Origin: a bacterium
Lineage (GTDB): Bacteria > JAMCPX01
Direction: 5' to 3'
DNA length: 64,000 nt
Assembly: GCA_021787665.1 (NCBI GenBank)
Contig: JAJYLN010000009.1
Coordinates: 1 to 64,000, forward strand
The translations under genes and the position numbers were made by a program. Positions 18,129-26,623 of the stretch are shown here, piece after piece. Numbering within the stretch: the first letter of the stretch is position 1; every line of letters starts with the position of its first letter. The notes under the pieces are model-generated. The model was not told the DNA's origin. It did not search any database and saw nothing but the letters and a program-made list of their open reading frames with translations.

Positions 18129-19480
18129 AGGTTTTGCTTCTTTCCACGAACAGACTCACGGTCCCGTATGCGGTGTATCCGATAGGGCTTGATTATGTCA
18201 TAGGCGCACTCGCTCCTTTCCACCAGACGCAGGTCATCGACCTTTGCTGCGAGGAGTATGATCCCACGAAGCTCGAGGCACGGATAAAGAAATTCGCCCC
18301 GGATATCGTCGGGCTCTCCCTGAGGAACGTGGACACCTCGGATTCTGTCAATGCGCAGAGCTTCATCGGACAGTATAAAGATATCATGGCAGTGGTGAAG
18401 CTGGCGACACGCGCCCCGGTCGTCATCGGGGGGAGCGCGTTCAGCATATTCCCGCACCAGTTCATGCAGGAGCTGGGAGCAGATTACGGGATAGTCGGGG
18501 ACGGGGAGCGGCTGGTACAGCTTCTGGATGTCCTTCAGAAAGGAGGGGACGCCTCTGCGCTGCACGGAGTGATTGTACAAGGTCCGGATAAAGATGTTAG
18601 CGTCGCATTCTGGGAGGGCACTATCACGAGGGCATTCGACAAGGACCGTCCGAGTGTAGGGTTTTACCTGAAGAACGGCGGCATACTCAATCTCCAGACC
18701 AAGCGCGGCTGTCCGTTCAAATGCATCTATTGCACTTACCCGCTGATCGATGGTCACGGGGTCCGGTGCTTCGACCCTGCGTTGATCGGAAAGATGGCGC
18801 GGGAGCTGCAGGATGCGGGTGCAAAGTTCATCTATATAACGGACTCTTCGTTCAATGCGGACATGGCGCACAGTATCGCGGTGGCAGAGGCATTCGCCCG
18901 TAATCACGTGAGCATTCCCTGGGGAGGGTTCTTTACGCCCAAACACCTGCCCAAGGACTATTTTCGCAGGATGGCAGATTGCGGCCTGACCCATGTAGAG
19001 TTCGGAACGGATTCCCTGTGCGATACGGTACTTGCTTCTTACCATAAACCGTTCAATCTCAAACAGGTTTTCGAGAGCCATCAGATGGCCCTGGATGCCG
19101 GTCTGTACATCGCCCATTACCTGATCATAGGAGGCCCCGGAGAAACCGTACAGACCCTCAAAGAAACACTCGACAACGCGGACAAGCTCCAGCGGTCCGT
19201 GCTGTTCTTCTTTTTCAGGATGCGGGTCTACCCGGGCACAGAGCTGCATGCCATTGCCCTGAAGGAAAGCATGGCCTACGCTGACGATGTCTTCACGCGC
19301 CAAGTGTTTTACCAGACTGATCCGATGTGGAACGATGTTCTAGTGCGCACGGTACATGAGCGGTCCCGCGGGCGGTCGAACTGGGTCACGGGCTCCGGCG
19401 GTGAAGAGATGGAAAAGGTCGTTGCCCGGATGTACAGCCGCGGTCGTACAGGGCCGTTATGGGAAAAGCTGATTCAGTAG
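18125..19480 (+). CDS. B12-binding-domain radical SAM protein
   Basis: A 451-residue enzyme with an N-terminal cobalamin-binding-like Rossmann domain (residues 1 to about 150; DIVGLSLRNVD and VVIGGSAFS strands) and a radical SAM barrel. The cluster motif CPFKCIYC gives Cys near residues 197, 201 and 204. This architecture often performs C-methylation or skeletal rearrangement of lipids and natural products, but the reaction cannot be predicted here. It is tightly coupled with the neighbouring genes (overlaps of 4 and 22 bases), so it likely acts on the lipid made by the locus. Confidence 0.9.
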   Translation: MKVLLLSTNRLTVPYAVYPIGLDYVIGALAPFHQTQVIDLCCEEYDPTKLEARIKKFAPDIVGLSLRNVDTSDSVNAQSFIGQYKDIMAVVKLATRAPVVIGGSAFSIFPHQFMQELGADYGIVGDGERLVQLLDVLQKGGDASALHGVIVQGPDKDVSVAFWEGTITRAFDKDRPSVGFYLKNGGILNLQTKRGCPFKCIYCTYPLIDGHGVRCFDPALIGKMARELQDAGAKFIYITDSSFNADMAHSIAVAEAFARNHVSIPWGGFFTPKHLPKDYFRRMADCGLTHVEFGTDSLCDTVLASYHKPFNLKQVFESHQMALDAGLYIAHYLIIGGPGETVQTLKETLDNADKLQRSVLFFFFRMRVYPGTELHAIALKESMAYADDVFTRQVFYQTDPMWNDVLVRTVHERSRGRSNWVTGSGGEEMEKVVARMYSRGRTGPLWEKLIQ

Positions 19481-20958
19481 CCCCGCAGCGGGTGACCATC
19501 TTCCCGCTCTCGCCCGCTGTCCTTGCCGGTATCGGCGCACTCCAGATAGCCATTGCCCTTGCCTTTCTGTCTCCGCACCTGATCGCCGCGCCTCTGGTTG
19601 TTTTTCTCGTGCTCTGCCTTCTCGCCCCGTTCTTTCCGCAGGCAAGGTTCTTCATGCCCGTCATCACCAGCGGCACCAAGGGGAAGAATGCGGTTGCGCT
19701 TACCTTCGACGACGGGCCTTCACCGGAAACGACACCGCTTTTGCTGGGGCTTCTGAAAAAATACAACGTCCCTGCAACACATTTTGTGATCGGTAATAAG
19801 ATGCAGGAGCATCCTGATCTGGTCAGGATGATGCTTGCGCAGGGACATACCCTGGCAAATCACACCATGAACCACGATGTCTTTATCATGCTGAAGCCAG
19901 CAAAAAAGCTCGGGCAAGAGATCGAGCAATGCCAGAACGTGATGGCAGCATTCGGCGTCCAGCCGCTCATGTTCAGACCGCCGGTCGGCATCGTGAGCCC
20001 GAGACTCTGGAGAGAGCTCCTGATCAGGGGGATGCACTGCGTTATTTTCAGCCTCAGGGCCCGCGATATGGGAAACAGGAAAGTCGCGGGCATTGCGCGC
20101 CGGATCCTTGGCAAGGTCAGGGACGGCGACATCATCATACTCCACGATCGCGCACTCAAGACAAAGGACTTGGTTGGTCCGTGGCTCAAAGAAGTGGAAC
20201 AGGTGATAACCGGTATTCAGGCGAAGGGACTCCGGATTATACCGCTTGCAGATCTAATCGAACGGCCGATCATGGCCGGCGTGCAGGACAGCTCTGTGCA
20301 CGGGCCGATTGCGGCTTTTTATGACGGTATAGCCGGATCGTATGATCAGGAGCAGGACGCCGGGGTTATAGCGAGACTGCGCAGGACAGAGCGTGCGGCA
20401 GTGATCAAGCGGCTTTCGTCGTTCGTCCGGCAGCCGGACAGGGTGCTCGAGATCGGGGCCGGCACCGGCAGATACACGCTGGAGCTTGCGCGTCTCGCAA
20501 AAGAGGTCGTTGCCGTGGACGTGTCGGACAGAATGCTCCAGATACTGCGAGGCAAGGCACAGCGGGCGCACCTGAACAATATCAGCTTTGTACGCGGAGA
20601 TATACAGGATATCCCCGTTGATCACCGCTTCAGCCACATCTGTGCCTTTTCGTCATTGGAGTATGTTCCGGACCTTGCAGCGCTTTTAAAGAACCTGTCC
20701 GGCCAGCTTGAGCCGGGCGGCCTCTTCTATTGTACAACAGCACACCGGACGTTCTTCAGGTTTTGGGCACAGATCGGCAATGCCATGCGCCAGGGTGTTT
20801 GGCTCCATGCAAGGGGCAGACGGCAGATAAGGACGGCCCTGATGCAGGCCGGGCTAACGCCGCTGGTCATAGAATCACAGGGGACAATGTCCGTCTTGAA
20901 TGCCGGGGTGCTGCTCGAGATCCTCGCGAAAAAGGAAGGGGCAGGATACAGCACCTGA
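19459..20958 (+). CDS. polysaccharide deacetylase (NodB) fused to methyltransferase
   Basis: A 499-residue fusion. Two hydrophobic segments (about residues 14-55) are followed by a NodB-type carbohydrate esterase 4 domain with TFDDGPSPE (about 82), the metal-binding HTMNH motif, FRPPVG and the late IIILHD motif, all intact. From about residue 275 comes a class I methyltransferase with LEIGAGTGRYT near 331. The first domain would remove acetyl groups from an amino sugar, perhaps the sugar added by the GT2 enzyme, and the second would methylate. It overlaps the upstream radical SAM gene by 22 bases. This is the second methyltransferase fusion in the locus. Confidence 0.88.
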   Translation: MGKADSVAPQRVTIFPLSPAVLAGIGALQIAIALAFLSPHLIAAPLVVFLVLCLLAPFFPQARFFMPVITSGTKGKNAVALTFDDGPSPETTPLLLGLLKKYNVPATHFVIGNKMQEHPDLVRMMLAQGHTLANHTMNHDVFIMLKPAKKLGQEIEQCQNVMAAFGVQPLMFRPPVGIVSPRLWRELLIRGMHCVIFSLRARDMGNRKVAGIARRILGKVRDGDIIILHDRALKTKDLVGPWLKEVEQVITGIQAKGLRIIPLADLIERPIMAGVQDSSVHGPIAAFYDGIAGSYDQEQDAGVIARLRRTERAAVIKRLSSFVRQPDRVLEIGAGTGRYTLELARLAKEVVAVDVSDRMLQILRGKAQRAHLNNISFVRGDIQDIPVDHRFSHICAFSSLEYVPDLAALLKNLSGQLEPGGLFYCTTAHRTFFRFWAQIGNAMRQGVWLHARGRRQIRTALMQAGLTPLVIESQGTMSVLNAGVLLEILAKKEGAGYST

Positions 20959-21004
20959 TTCTTAATGACAGCCTTTCTGAGGTATAGTAAACCTGTCTTT
21001 ACAC

Positions 21005-22672
21005 ATGCCGATAACAGCAGTTAGACGTGATATCGACCCAAAGCGCCGCTCTTCCACGGTTTTGATGAACGGCAACGGGAAACGGCCGCATCTTGCAAGA
21101 TCCGTGGGCCGCCGGTTCAGATCGGCGGTATTTCCGAACAAAGTAAAACGGTATGGCCAGGGAAGCAGATTCCTAAGGGTTTATCTGGTAGCTCCCCGCC
21201 ATCCGGAAAATGTATGGTCTCTGCAAGGAACAGTTGAGGTTATCGGTGCAAAGACCCTGATGCCGAATGCTGCGCTAGCCACGCTCATGGCATTGACCCC
21301 GCCCGGGGTGTCCGTAGAATATTCTTTGGGCGACGAAAACATTGCACCGATCGACTGGGACATGCCATGCGATCTTGTCGCCGTTACCGGCAGCACCATC
21401 CATGTACGCCGGATAGCCGAGATATGTCATGCGTTCCGGAGCAGAGGAATACCGATCGCTCTGGGAGGATCGTATGCAAGTATCTATCGGGACCAGTGCG
21501 CCCCTCTTGCGGACCACCTCTTTATCGGTGAGGCGGAACGCACGTGGCCGAAATTCTTACAACAGTGGCGCGATGGCAATGCGCAACCCTGCTATGTGCA
21601 GGAGTCGCACATCGATCTCAAGGACAGTCCGCCCCCTGACTGGTCGTTGATTCATGCAAAGGATTATGTGAATCTTACGGTGCAAACGAGCCGCGGATGC
21701 CCGAACCGCTGTGATTTCTGTGATGTTATCCAATACATGGGAAGACTCTACAGGACAAAATCGGTAGAACAGATACTGGCGGAAGTGAGGAACGCCCACC
21801 GTATCGGCGCCAATTCGGTGTTTTTCTCCGATGACAACTTTTTCGGCAACCCGGCATTTACCAGGGAGCTTTTACGCGCGCTCATCCGATGGAACACTAT
21901 GCAGCTGCACCCGCTCTCCTTTGCCACGCAGATCACCCTCCAGGTGGCCGATGATGAAGACCTGCTGAAGATGTTTGCGGACGCGAGGTTTTCGGTGCTG
22001 TTCCTCGGCGTAGAGACGATACGGAGGGAAAGCCTTGAAGAAATCCACAAGACACAAAACATCAGGCATGACATGGGGGAACGGATAAAAAGGATATCCC
22101 GGCACGGTATCGTGCCCTTTTTGGGTCTTATCGTAGGCTTCGATCATGACGACATTTCGGTGTTCGATGAGCTGTACCGGTTCGTCGAGGATACCTCCTC
22201 TCCGATCGCCTGTGTCAGTCTTTTGAATGCACCTCTGAAGACACAGCTTTTCGATCGTCTTACTAAGGAAGGACGGCTGATCGGCGACGATTTTTCCGGG
22301 GAATGGCAGTTGTATACCAATATCGTTCCCAAGCAGATGAGCAGGGAGGAGCTTCAACAGCGGTTCTGGAGCTTGTTCAAGAAGCTCTATGAGCCGAAGC
22401 GCTTTGACCAAAGGCTCAGGAATTGGCTTGCACAGGTGGAATACACGAGCCCGCTGTATGTCAACAAGCGTGCAGACATGAAACAGTTTGCCACGGCACT
22501 GACCATGGTGAAACATTTTGTGTTTGCATCCGACTCTTCTGTACGAAGGATGTTTTACCGTAACATTGTTCGCATGTGGAAGACGTATCCGCGCCTCATG
22601 CGGCGCACGATAACACTCCTTGCTCAGTTCCGGCACTTTTATGACTTTGTGCATGCCCGGGGAGGGGATTGA
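21005..22672 (+). CDS. B12-binding-domain radical SAM protein (DUF4070-like)
   Basis: A 555-residue protein. After a basic, probably unstructured N-terminus (the first 55 residues; an ATG 20 codons in is a possible later start) comes a cobalamin-binding-type domain (about 56-200). The radical SAM motif CPNRCDFC follows with Cys 232, 236 and 239, and a C-terminal region resembles DUF4070. Relatives include hopanoid C3 methylase-type proteins, but this one cannot be assigned to that reaction. It stands 46 bases after the deacetylase fusion and belongs to the same strand and locus. Confidence 0.87.
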   Translation: MPITAVRRDIDPKRRSSTVLMNGNGKRPHLARSVGRRFRSAVFPNKVKRYGQGSRFLRVYLVAPRHPENVWSLQGTVEVIGAKTLMPNAALATLMALTPPGVSVEYSLGDENIAPIDWDMPCDLVAVTGSTIHVRRIAEICHAFRSRGIPIALGGSYASIYRDQCAPLADHLFIGEAERTWPKFLQQWRDGNAQPCYVQESHIDLKDSPPPDWSLIHAKDYVNLTVQTSRGCPNRCDFCDVIQYMGRLYRTKSVEQILAEVRNAHRIGANSVFFSDDNFFGNPAFTRELLRALIRWNTMQLHPLSFATQITLQVADDEDLLKMFADARFSVLFLGVETIRRESLEEIHKTQNIRHDMGERIKRISRHGIVPFLGLIVGFDHDDISVFDELYRFVEDTSSPIACVSLLNAPLKTQLFDRLTKEGRLIGDDFSGEWQLYTNIVPKQMSREELQQRFWSLFKKLYEPKRFDQRLRNWLAQVEYTSPLYVNKRADMKQFATALTMVKHFVFASDSSVRRMFYRNIVRMWKTYPRLMRRTITLLAQFRHFYDFVHARGGD

Positions 22673-22890
22673 AAAGGGGCGACTCTTGACGGAAAAATTG
22701 GCCGCATCAGTGCCTCCTTGCCGAGGAGGCCTGTCATGAAGAGACAGGTCAGCCAGGTGTGCTCTGTTTAAGCGGATTTCCGGCAAATCCATGTTAGCTT
22801 GTTGTTATTGTTGTATAGCCGGCCCTCCATTGAAAGCGGGGACGTTCTTGCGGCTTGTTATAGCCATCTCTTGCATTTGTACCATCGGTA
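22673..22890 (+). promoter_or_regulatory. 218-base gap with two stacked hairpins before fabG
   Basis: The gap holds two adjacent inverted repeats: a 7-bp stem GCCTCCT/AGGAGGC (22712-22730, loop TGCCG) and a 6-bp stem CCTGTC/GACAGG (22730-22748). Neither is followed by a T-run, so they may be RNA structure in the fabG leader rather than a terminator. No clear promoter is seen; a TTGAC sequence sits at 22686. The gap splits the locus into an upstream block (lipase to radical SAM) and a downstream block (fabG, lolA-like, DUF3261). Confidence 0.4.
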
Positions 22891-22908
22891 GTGTACATAT
22901 CTCTCATT

Positions 22909-23637
22909 ATGGAAGACAAAAAATGGGCATTGGTTACGGGTGGGAGCAGGGGGATCGGCCGCGCGACGTGCGCCGAGATGGCGCGTGCCGGCTATAACGT
23001 CGTTATCAACTACAAGAGCAACGAGCCGGCAGCACAGGAGACGCTCCGCCTCGTGAAAGAAGCAGGGGGTGACGGAGAGATCGTCCAGTTCGACGTCGTG
23101 GACGCCGCTGCGACTCAGGCTGTTCTTGCGCGCTTGTTAAAAGAACACAAAATTCACGCCCTGGTGAACAATGCGGGTATCACCGCTGACGGACTTTTTG
23201 CAATGATGCCCCGGCAGAACTGGCAGTCCGTAATCCAGACTTCCCTGGATGGCTTCTACAATGTGACCAAACCGATCCTCATGAGTATGCTGCGCGTGAA
23301 GAAAGGGTGTTCGATTGTGACCATAGCCTCGGTGTCAGGTATCATCGGTAACCGGGGACAGGCCAACTATTCCGCGGCCAAGGCCGGTTTGATCGGCGCA
23401 AGCAAGGCGCTCGCCAAAGAGATCGCAAGGCTCGGCATCAGGGTGAACGTGGTCGCGCCCGGGCTCATCGAGACCGAGATGATCAAGGACGCGCCCAGGG
23501 ACATTATTCTTCAGCTTATTCCCATGGAGCGGATCGGCATGCCGGAGGAAGTCGCCAGGGTCGTTCGGTTCCTGTGCTCTGATGATGCATCGTATATCAC
23601 GGGGCAGGTCATCTCGGTAAACGGCGGCATGGTATAG
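22909..23637 (+). CDS. 3-oxoacyl-ACP reductase (FabG-like SDR)
   Basis: A 242-residue short-chain dehydrogenase. The NAD(P) motif TGGSRGIG is at residues 10-17, NNAG is at 87-90, and the catalytic triad is formed by Ser in TIASVSG, Tyr 154 and Lys 158. The sequence is close to FabG, the beta-ketoacyl-ACP reductase. The start [10 protein letters not shown] lacks a good ribosome-binding site, and a GTG six codons upstream is possible. In this locus, next to a LolA-like and a DUF3261-like gene and with FabF on the opposite strand, it is best read as the ketoreductase of a dedicated acyl or polyene chain-building system. Confidence 0.9.
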   Translation: MEDKKWALVTGGSRGIGRATCAEMARAGYNVVINYKSNEPAAQETLRLVKEAGGDGEIVQFDVVDAAATQAVLARLLKEHKIHALVNNAGITADGLFAMMPRQNWQSVIQTSLDGFYNVTKPILMSMLRVKKGCSIVTIASVSGIIGNRGQANYSAAKAGLIGASKALAKEIARLGIRVNVVAPGLIETEMIKDAPRDIILQLIPMERIGMPEEVARVVRFLCSDDASYITGQVISVNGGMV

Positions 23638-23643
23638 CAGCCT

Positions 23644-24276
23644 ATGCGGTCAGGCACTACATACAGAGGTCTGCTTGTTTTCGCCGGCATATTGATGATG
23701 CCTGTCCTTGCCAGAGAGGGATGGACCCAAACATGGGGGAGTATCCGCCAGTCTATGGCCAACGTCCACTCCGTTTCCGCGCACTTTACCCAGAAAAAGA
23801 ACCTCAGGATCCTTGCCAGGCCCCTGGTCAGCAGGGGCCTGTTTTATTACCGTGCCCCCGGGGACCTGCGATGGGAGTACCTGTCCCCGGTAAGAGATAT
23901 CCTCCTCATCCATGGGGAAAGAGTCGCCAAGTATACCTGGAGCAACGGCAAGTTTGCAGAAGATGAGGGCCCGCAGATTGAAGCAACGCGCGTCGTCATG
24001 GGACAGATATCTTCATGGCTCAACGGCGATTTCCAGGACAACAGGGCGTTTGTCCCGAAGCTCGAGCCGGGAACCCCGGCGAAGATCGAACTGGTCCCGG
24101 TAAAAGACTATCTGAAGACCTATATCGAGCGTGTGATCCTCACCCTGTCCAAAACCGAAGGCGTCATCTCTTCGATCGAGATACTTGAGCCGCAGGGCTC
24201 ATCTACCCTCATAGAATTTTCGCACATAGCCCTGAATGCAGCCATATCCGGCACCACGTTTGAAAGCATAAAATGA
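23644..24276 (+). CDS. LolA-like outer-membrane lipoprotein carrier protein
   Basis: A 210-residue periplasmic protein with a signal peptide (hydrophobic core about residues 10-22). It has the LolA fold pattern: an early HFTQKK strand, a GLFYYRAPGDLRWEY strand, and a later YTWSNG strand. True LolA carries lipoproteins from LolCDE to LolB. The specialised LolA-like proteins of aryl-polyene-type loci are thought to carry lipid instead. Its place after fabG and directly before the DUF3261-like gene (four-base overlap) favours the second role. The MMPL exporter upstream would be its inner-membrane partner. Confidence 0.85.
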   Translation: MRSGTTYRGLLVFAGILMMPVLAREGWTQTWGSIRQSMANVHSVSAHFTQKKNLRILARPLVSRGLFYYRAPGDLRWEYLSPVRDILLIHGERVAKYTWSNGKFAEDEGPQIEATRVVMGQISSWLNGDFQDNRAFVPKLEPGTPAKIELVPVKDYLKTYIERVILTLSKTEGVISSIEILEPQGSSTLIEFSHIALNAAISGTTFESIK

Positions 24277-24941
24277 AGCGTTTGCTGCCCGTTGTAATTT
24301 GTTTTGCTGCCCTCTCATGTACGACGCTCACCCCGGTCCGGCATACCGTCATAAGAGACCCTTACCTGCTGGGCAAATGCTTCCCTGCGTATCCCCTGCG
24401 TGCCTTCCGAGCCGTCCATGTCATCGATGCAACGATCCGGGGGGAAACCAGCCCCTTTATCGGTATCACGATAGCGGATGTACCCGAGAACCGCATCCGT
24501 GCCACGCTGCTCAGCGTTGAAGGGCTCGTTCTTCTGGACGCGGTAAGCGATAAAGGTACCATAGATGTCTACCGTTCGATGCAGACATTTTTATCCGCGG
24601 TTTTTGCGCAAGGGCTGTTCAGCGACATACGGTTCATGCTGTTTCCGGAGCGGGGCCATCTCATCGGTGCAACGATCAGCGCTGATGGCTCCATGACGTG
24701 TCGCTGGACGAACGGCGGTCATGAATATGAAAAGGACTCCGATGCCGCAGGAAAGATGACCATCCGAGAGTACGGTCCGGGCCATAAACACCTGCGCACG
24801 CTGACCATGTCTCCCCCGATCATCGACGGCTTGTATAAGCGTATGCAGCTTCGATCCTTCGTAGGAATCGGGTATTCCCTGTCTCTCAAATTGCTCGAGG
24901 GCGAGCCGCTCGAGCATACGGACGGGTTATTTTCCCGGTGA
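24273..24941 (+). CDS. DUF3261-like outer-membrane lipoprotein
   Basis: A 222-residue protein with a lipoprotein signal (lipobox ALSC, lipidated Cys near residue 16) and a beta-rich body. DUF3261 lipoproteins accompany LolA-like proteins in aryl-polyene-type clusters and may act as the outer-membrane acceptor, like a specialised LolB. The match rests on length, lipobox and gene context more than on a motif I can verify. It overlaps the LolA-like gene by four bases. It meets the minus-strand gene downstream tail to tail, with a 15-base overlap. Confidence 0.65.
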   Translation: MKRLLPVVICFAALSCTTLTPVRHTVIRDPYLLGKCFPAYPLRAFRAVHVIDATIRGETSPFIGITIADVPENRIRATLLSVEGLVLLDAVSDKGTIDVYRSMQTFLSAVFAQGLFSDIRFMLFPERGHLIGATISADGSMTCRWTNGGHEYEKDSDAAGKMTIREYGPGHKHLRTLTMSPPIIDGLYKRMQLRSFVGIGYSLSLKLLEGEPLEHTDGLFSR

Positions 24942-25304
24942 ACCCGATCCGGAGAACCTTTCTATAAATATTCGTACACCATAGCGGGCCAGCGCACGCA
25001 TGTATTTGATATTGTCCTTACCGATAAGTAACATCGAGGTACCCCATACCAGAAATGAGAAGCCGTATAGCGCGGGCCCGCCGATGATGAAGATGAGAGG
25101 GTTTTTCAGGTAGGTCGCTGCGATACCACTGGCAATCACGCCGGGCCAGCCGATCACATAGCTCAGCCCCATCAGTACCAATCCCAGAACAAGCACAAAA
25201 GACGGCGGTTCCTTGAAAATGCCCAGATCCGCCTTTGATTCGACCGCTTCACGCCCGTATGCAGTATGCGCTGCCCATGCTGCTATTGTCCGTAGAATCG
25301 TCAT
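24927..25304 (-). CDS. small membrane protein (125 aa), unknown
   Basis: I recognise no family. The 125-residue chain has two or three membrane segments (about residues 35-57 and 66-95) and a positively charged C-terminal tail. It lies 18 bases downstream of fabF on the same strand and probably shares its transcript. Its 3-prime end overlaps the end of the DUF3261-like gene by 15 bases. Context links it to the lipid locus, but nothing in the sequence gives a role. Confidence 0.65.
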   Translation of the reverse strand: MTILRTIAAWAAHTAYGREAVESKADLGIFKEPPSFVLVLGLVLMGLSYVIGWPGVIASGIAATYLKNPLIFIIGGPALYGFSFLVWGTSMLLIGKDNIKYMRALARYGVRIFIERFSGSGSPGK

Positions 25305-25322
25305 AGAAACCCTACGGCATTG

Positions 25323-26555
25323 CTACACCTTCCGGAAGATGAGCGAGGTGTTGATTCCTCCGAACGCAAAGTTATTGTTCATGCCCGTGGTGAACGTATA
25401 GTCACGCGCGTTACCCATGACGTGGTTCAAGGGAGGCAACAGCGGGTCCGGGTTCTCGAGGTTCTTGGACGCCGCGATAAAGCGCTCGTTGATCATGAGT
25501 ATGGTCATGATGGACTCGAGCGCCCCGCATGCACCCAGCGTATGGCCGGTAAAGCCCTTGAGCGCGCTCACCGGCACGGATGTCCCGAACACCCGGTTCG
25601 TTGCGGTCGCTTCCGCAAGGTCCCCCGCAGCTGTTGCGGTAGCGTGCGCATTGACGTGGCCGATGTCTTCAACGGATAGGCCCGCGTCTTTCAGGGCGAT
25701 TCCCATGGCGCCCGCCATGCCGTCAGCACTGGGATTGGTCAGGTGGGAGCCGTCGCAGTTCGTGCCATAGCCAACGACTTCGCTATAGATATGCGCGTCC
25801 CGTGCCTTCGCACGCTCATACTCTTCCAGTACGAGACAGGCTGACCCTTCGCCGACGACAAGACCGTCCCGATCGGCATCAAACGGTCTCGGCGTTGCAT
25901 CGGGCCGGTCGTTGTATTTTGTCGATGTGGCCCGCATGATATCGAAGATACCCGCGTCCATAAAGTGCATCTCTTCGGCGCCGCCCGCGAGCATGATCTC
26001 GGCGCGGCCTTCCTTTATCGCCTCATACCCGAATCCAACGCCCTGAGACCCGGACGTACAGGCCGTACACGATGCTATGACCGGGCCCTGAGTGTGAAAC
26101 ATCATGGCAAGGTTCGCTGCACAGGTGTGGCTCATAAACTGGAGATAGATGGACGATTGCAGCCCTTTGAGGCTCTGGTTCTTAAAGACGTCGACGAGGA
26201 AATCCTGCATGGACTGGGAGCTACCTGTGGTCGAGCCGAAGGCTACCCCGCACGCTGGAGACCCGATCACGTCTTCACTGATCCCGGAGTCCGCGATTGC
26301 CTCCATGGTTGCCAGGGCGGCAAGAATGGTGACCCTGCCCATGCTCCGCCTGTAGTTGCGCGGTATTACCTTTTCATCAACCGTGCCGCATACTCCCGCG
26401 ACCCTGGTGCGGAGATGATCTATGTCGTTCCATGCCGGCATTGCACGGACGCCACCTCGTCCGCTCTGCAGCGCTTCTTTCATTGCCTTAAGGGAGTTTC
26501 CTATGGGAGACCGGAACCCGATGCCCGTAACTACGACTCTTCGCCTTTCACTCAT
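25323..26555 (-). CDS. beta-ketoacyl-ACP synthase II (FabF-like)
   Basis: A 410-residue thiolase-fold condensing enzyme that extends an acyl chain with malonyl-ACP. The active-site Cys 166 lies in TACTSGSQ, His 304 in NAHATATAAGD, Lys 333 and His 338 in ALKGFTGHTLGACGA, so the Cys-His-His triad is intact. The usual HGTST block reads HATAT, a small departure from housekeeping FabF that fits a specialised synthase. No chain-length-factor partner or acyl carrier protein gene is seen nearby. A promoter-like pair and an AGAGGGA site precede it. Confidence 0.93.
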   Translation of the reverse strand: MSERRRVVVTGIGFRSPIGNSLKAMKEALQSGRGGVRAMPAWNDIDHLRTRVAGVCGTVDEKVIPRNYRRSMGRVTILAALATMEAIADSGISEDVIGSPACGVAFGSTTGSSQSMQDFLVDVFKNQSLKGLQSSIYLQFMSHTCAANLAMMFHTQGPVIASCTACTSGSQGVGFGYEAIKEGRAEIMLAGGAEEMHFMDAGIFDIMRATSTKYNDRPDATPRPFDADRDGLVVGEGSACLVLEEYERAKARDAHIYSEVVGYGTNCDGSHLTNPSADGMAGAMGIALKDAGLSVEDIGHVNAHATATAAGDLAEATATNRVFGTSVPVSALKGFTGHTLGACGALESIMTILMINERFIAASKNLENPDPLLPPLNHVMGNARDYTFTTGMNNNFAFGGINTSLIFRKV

Positions 26556-26583
26556 ATTTTTCCCTCTGGATAATTATTTTTGA

Positions 26584-26612
26584 TTTCTAAACGATAAATC
26601 CAAAAAGGTCAA
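26584..26612 (-). promoter_or_regulatory. candidate sigma-70 promoter for fabF-like gene
   Basis: On the minus strand TTGACC and TAGAAA are separated by exactly 17 bases, and the pair lies about 30 bases before the fabF-like start. It sits in the 68-base gap after the PlsC-type gene, so the condensing enzyme may have its own transcript. Confidence 0.5.
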
Positions 26613-26623
26613 TAAGAATGTTT

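Noticed and set aside
18032-19303. 423-codon open frame on the minus strand
   Set aside because: Antisense shadow of the B12-type radical SAM gene, with no start signal and no recognisable domain.
21005-22672. Hopanoid C3-methylase (hpnR) for the DUF4070-like radical SAM protein
   Set aside because: The architecture is shared, but many different enzymes have it and no other hopanoid gene is present here.
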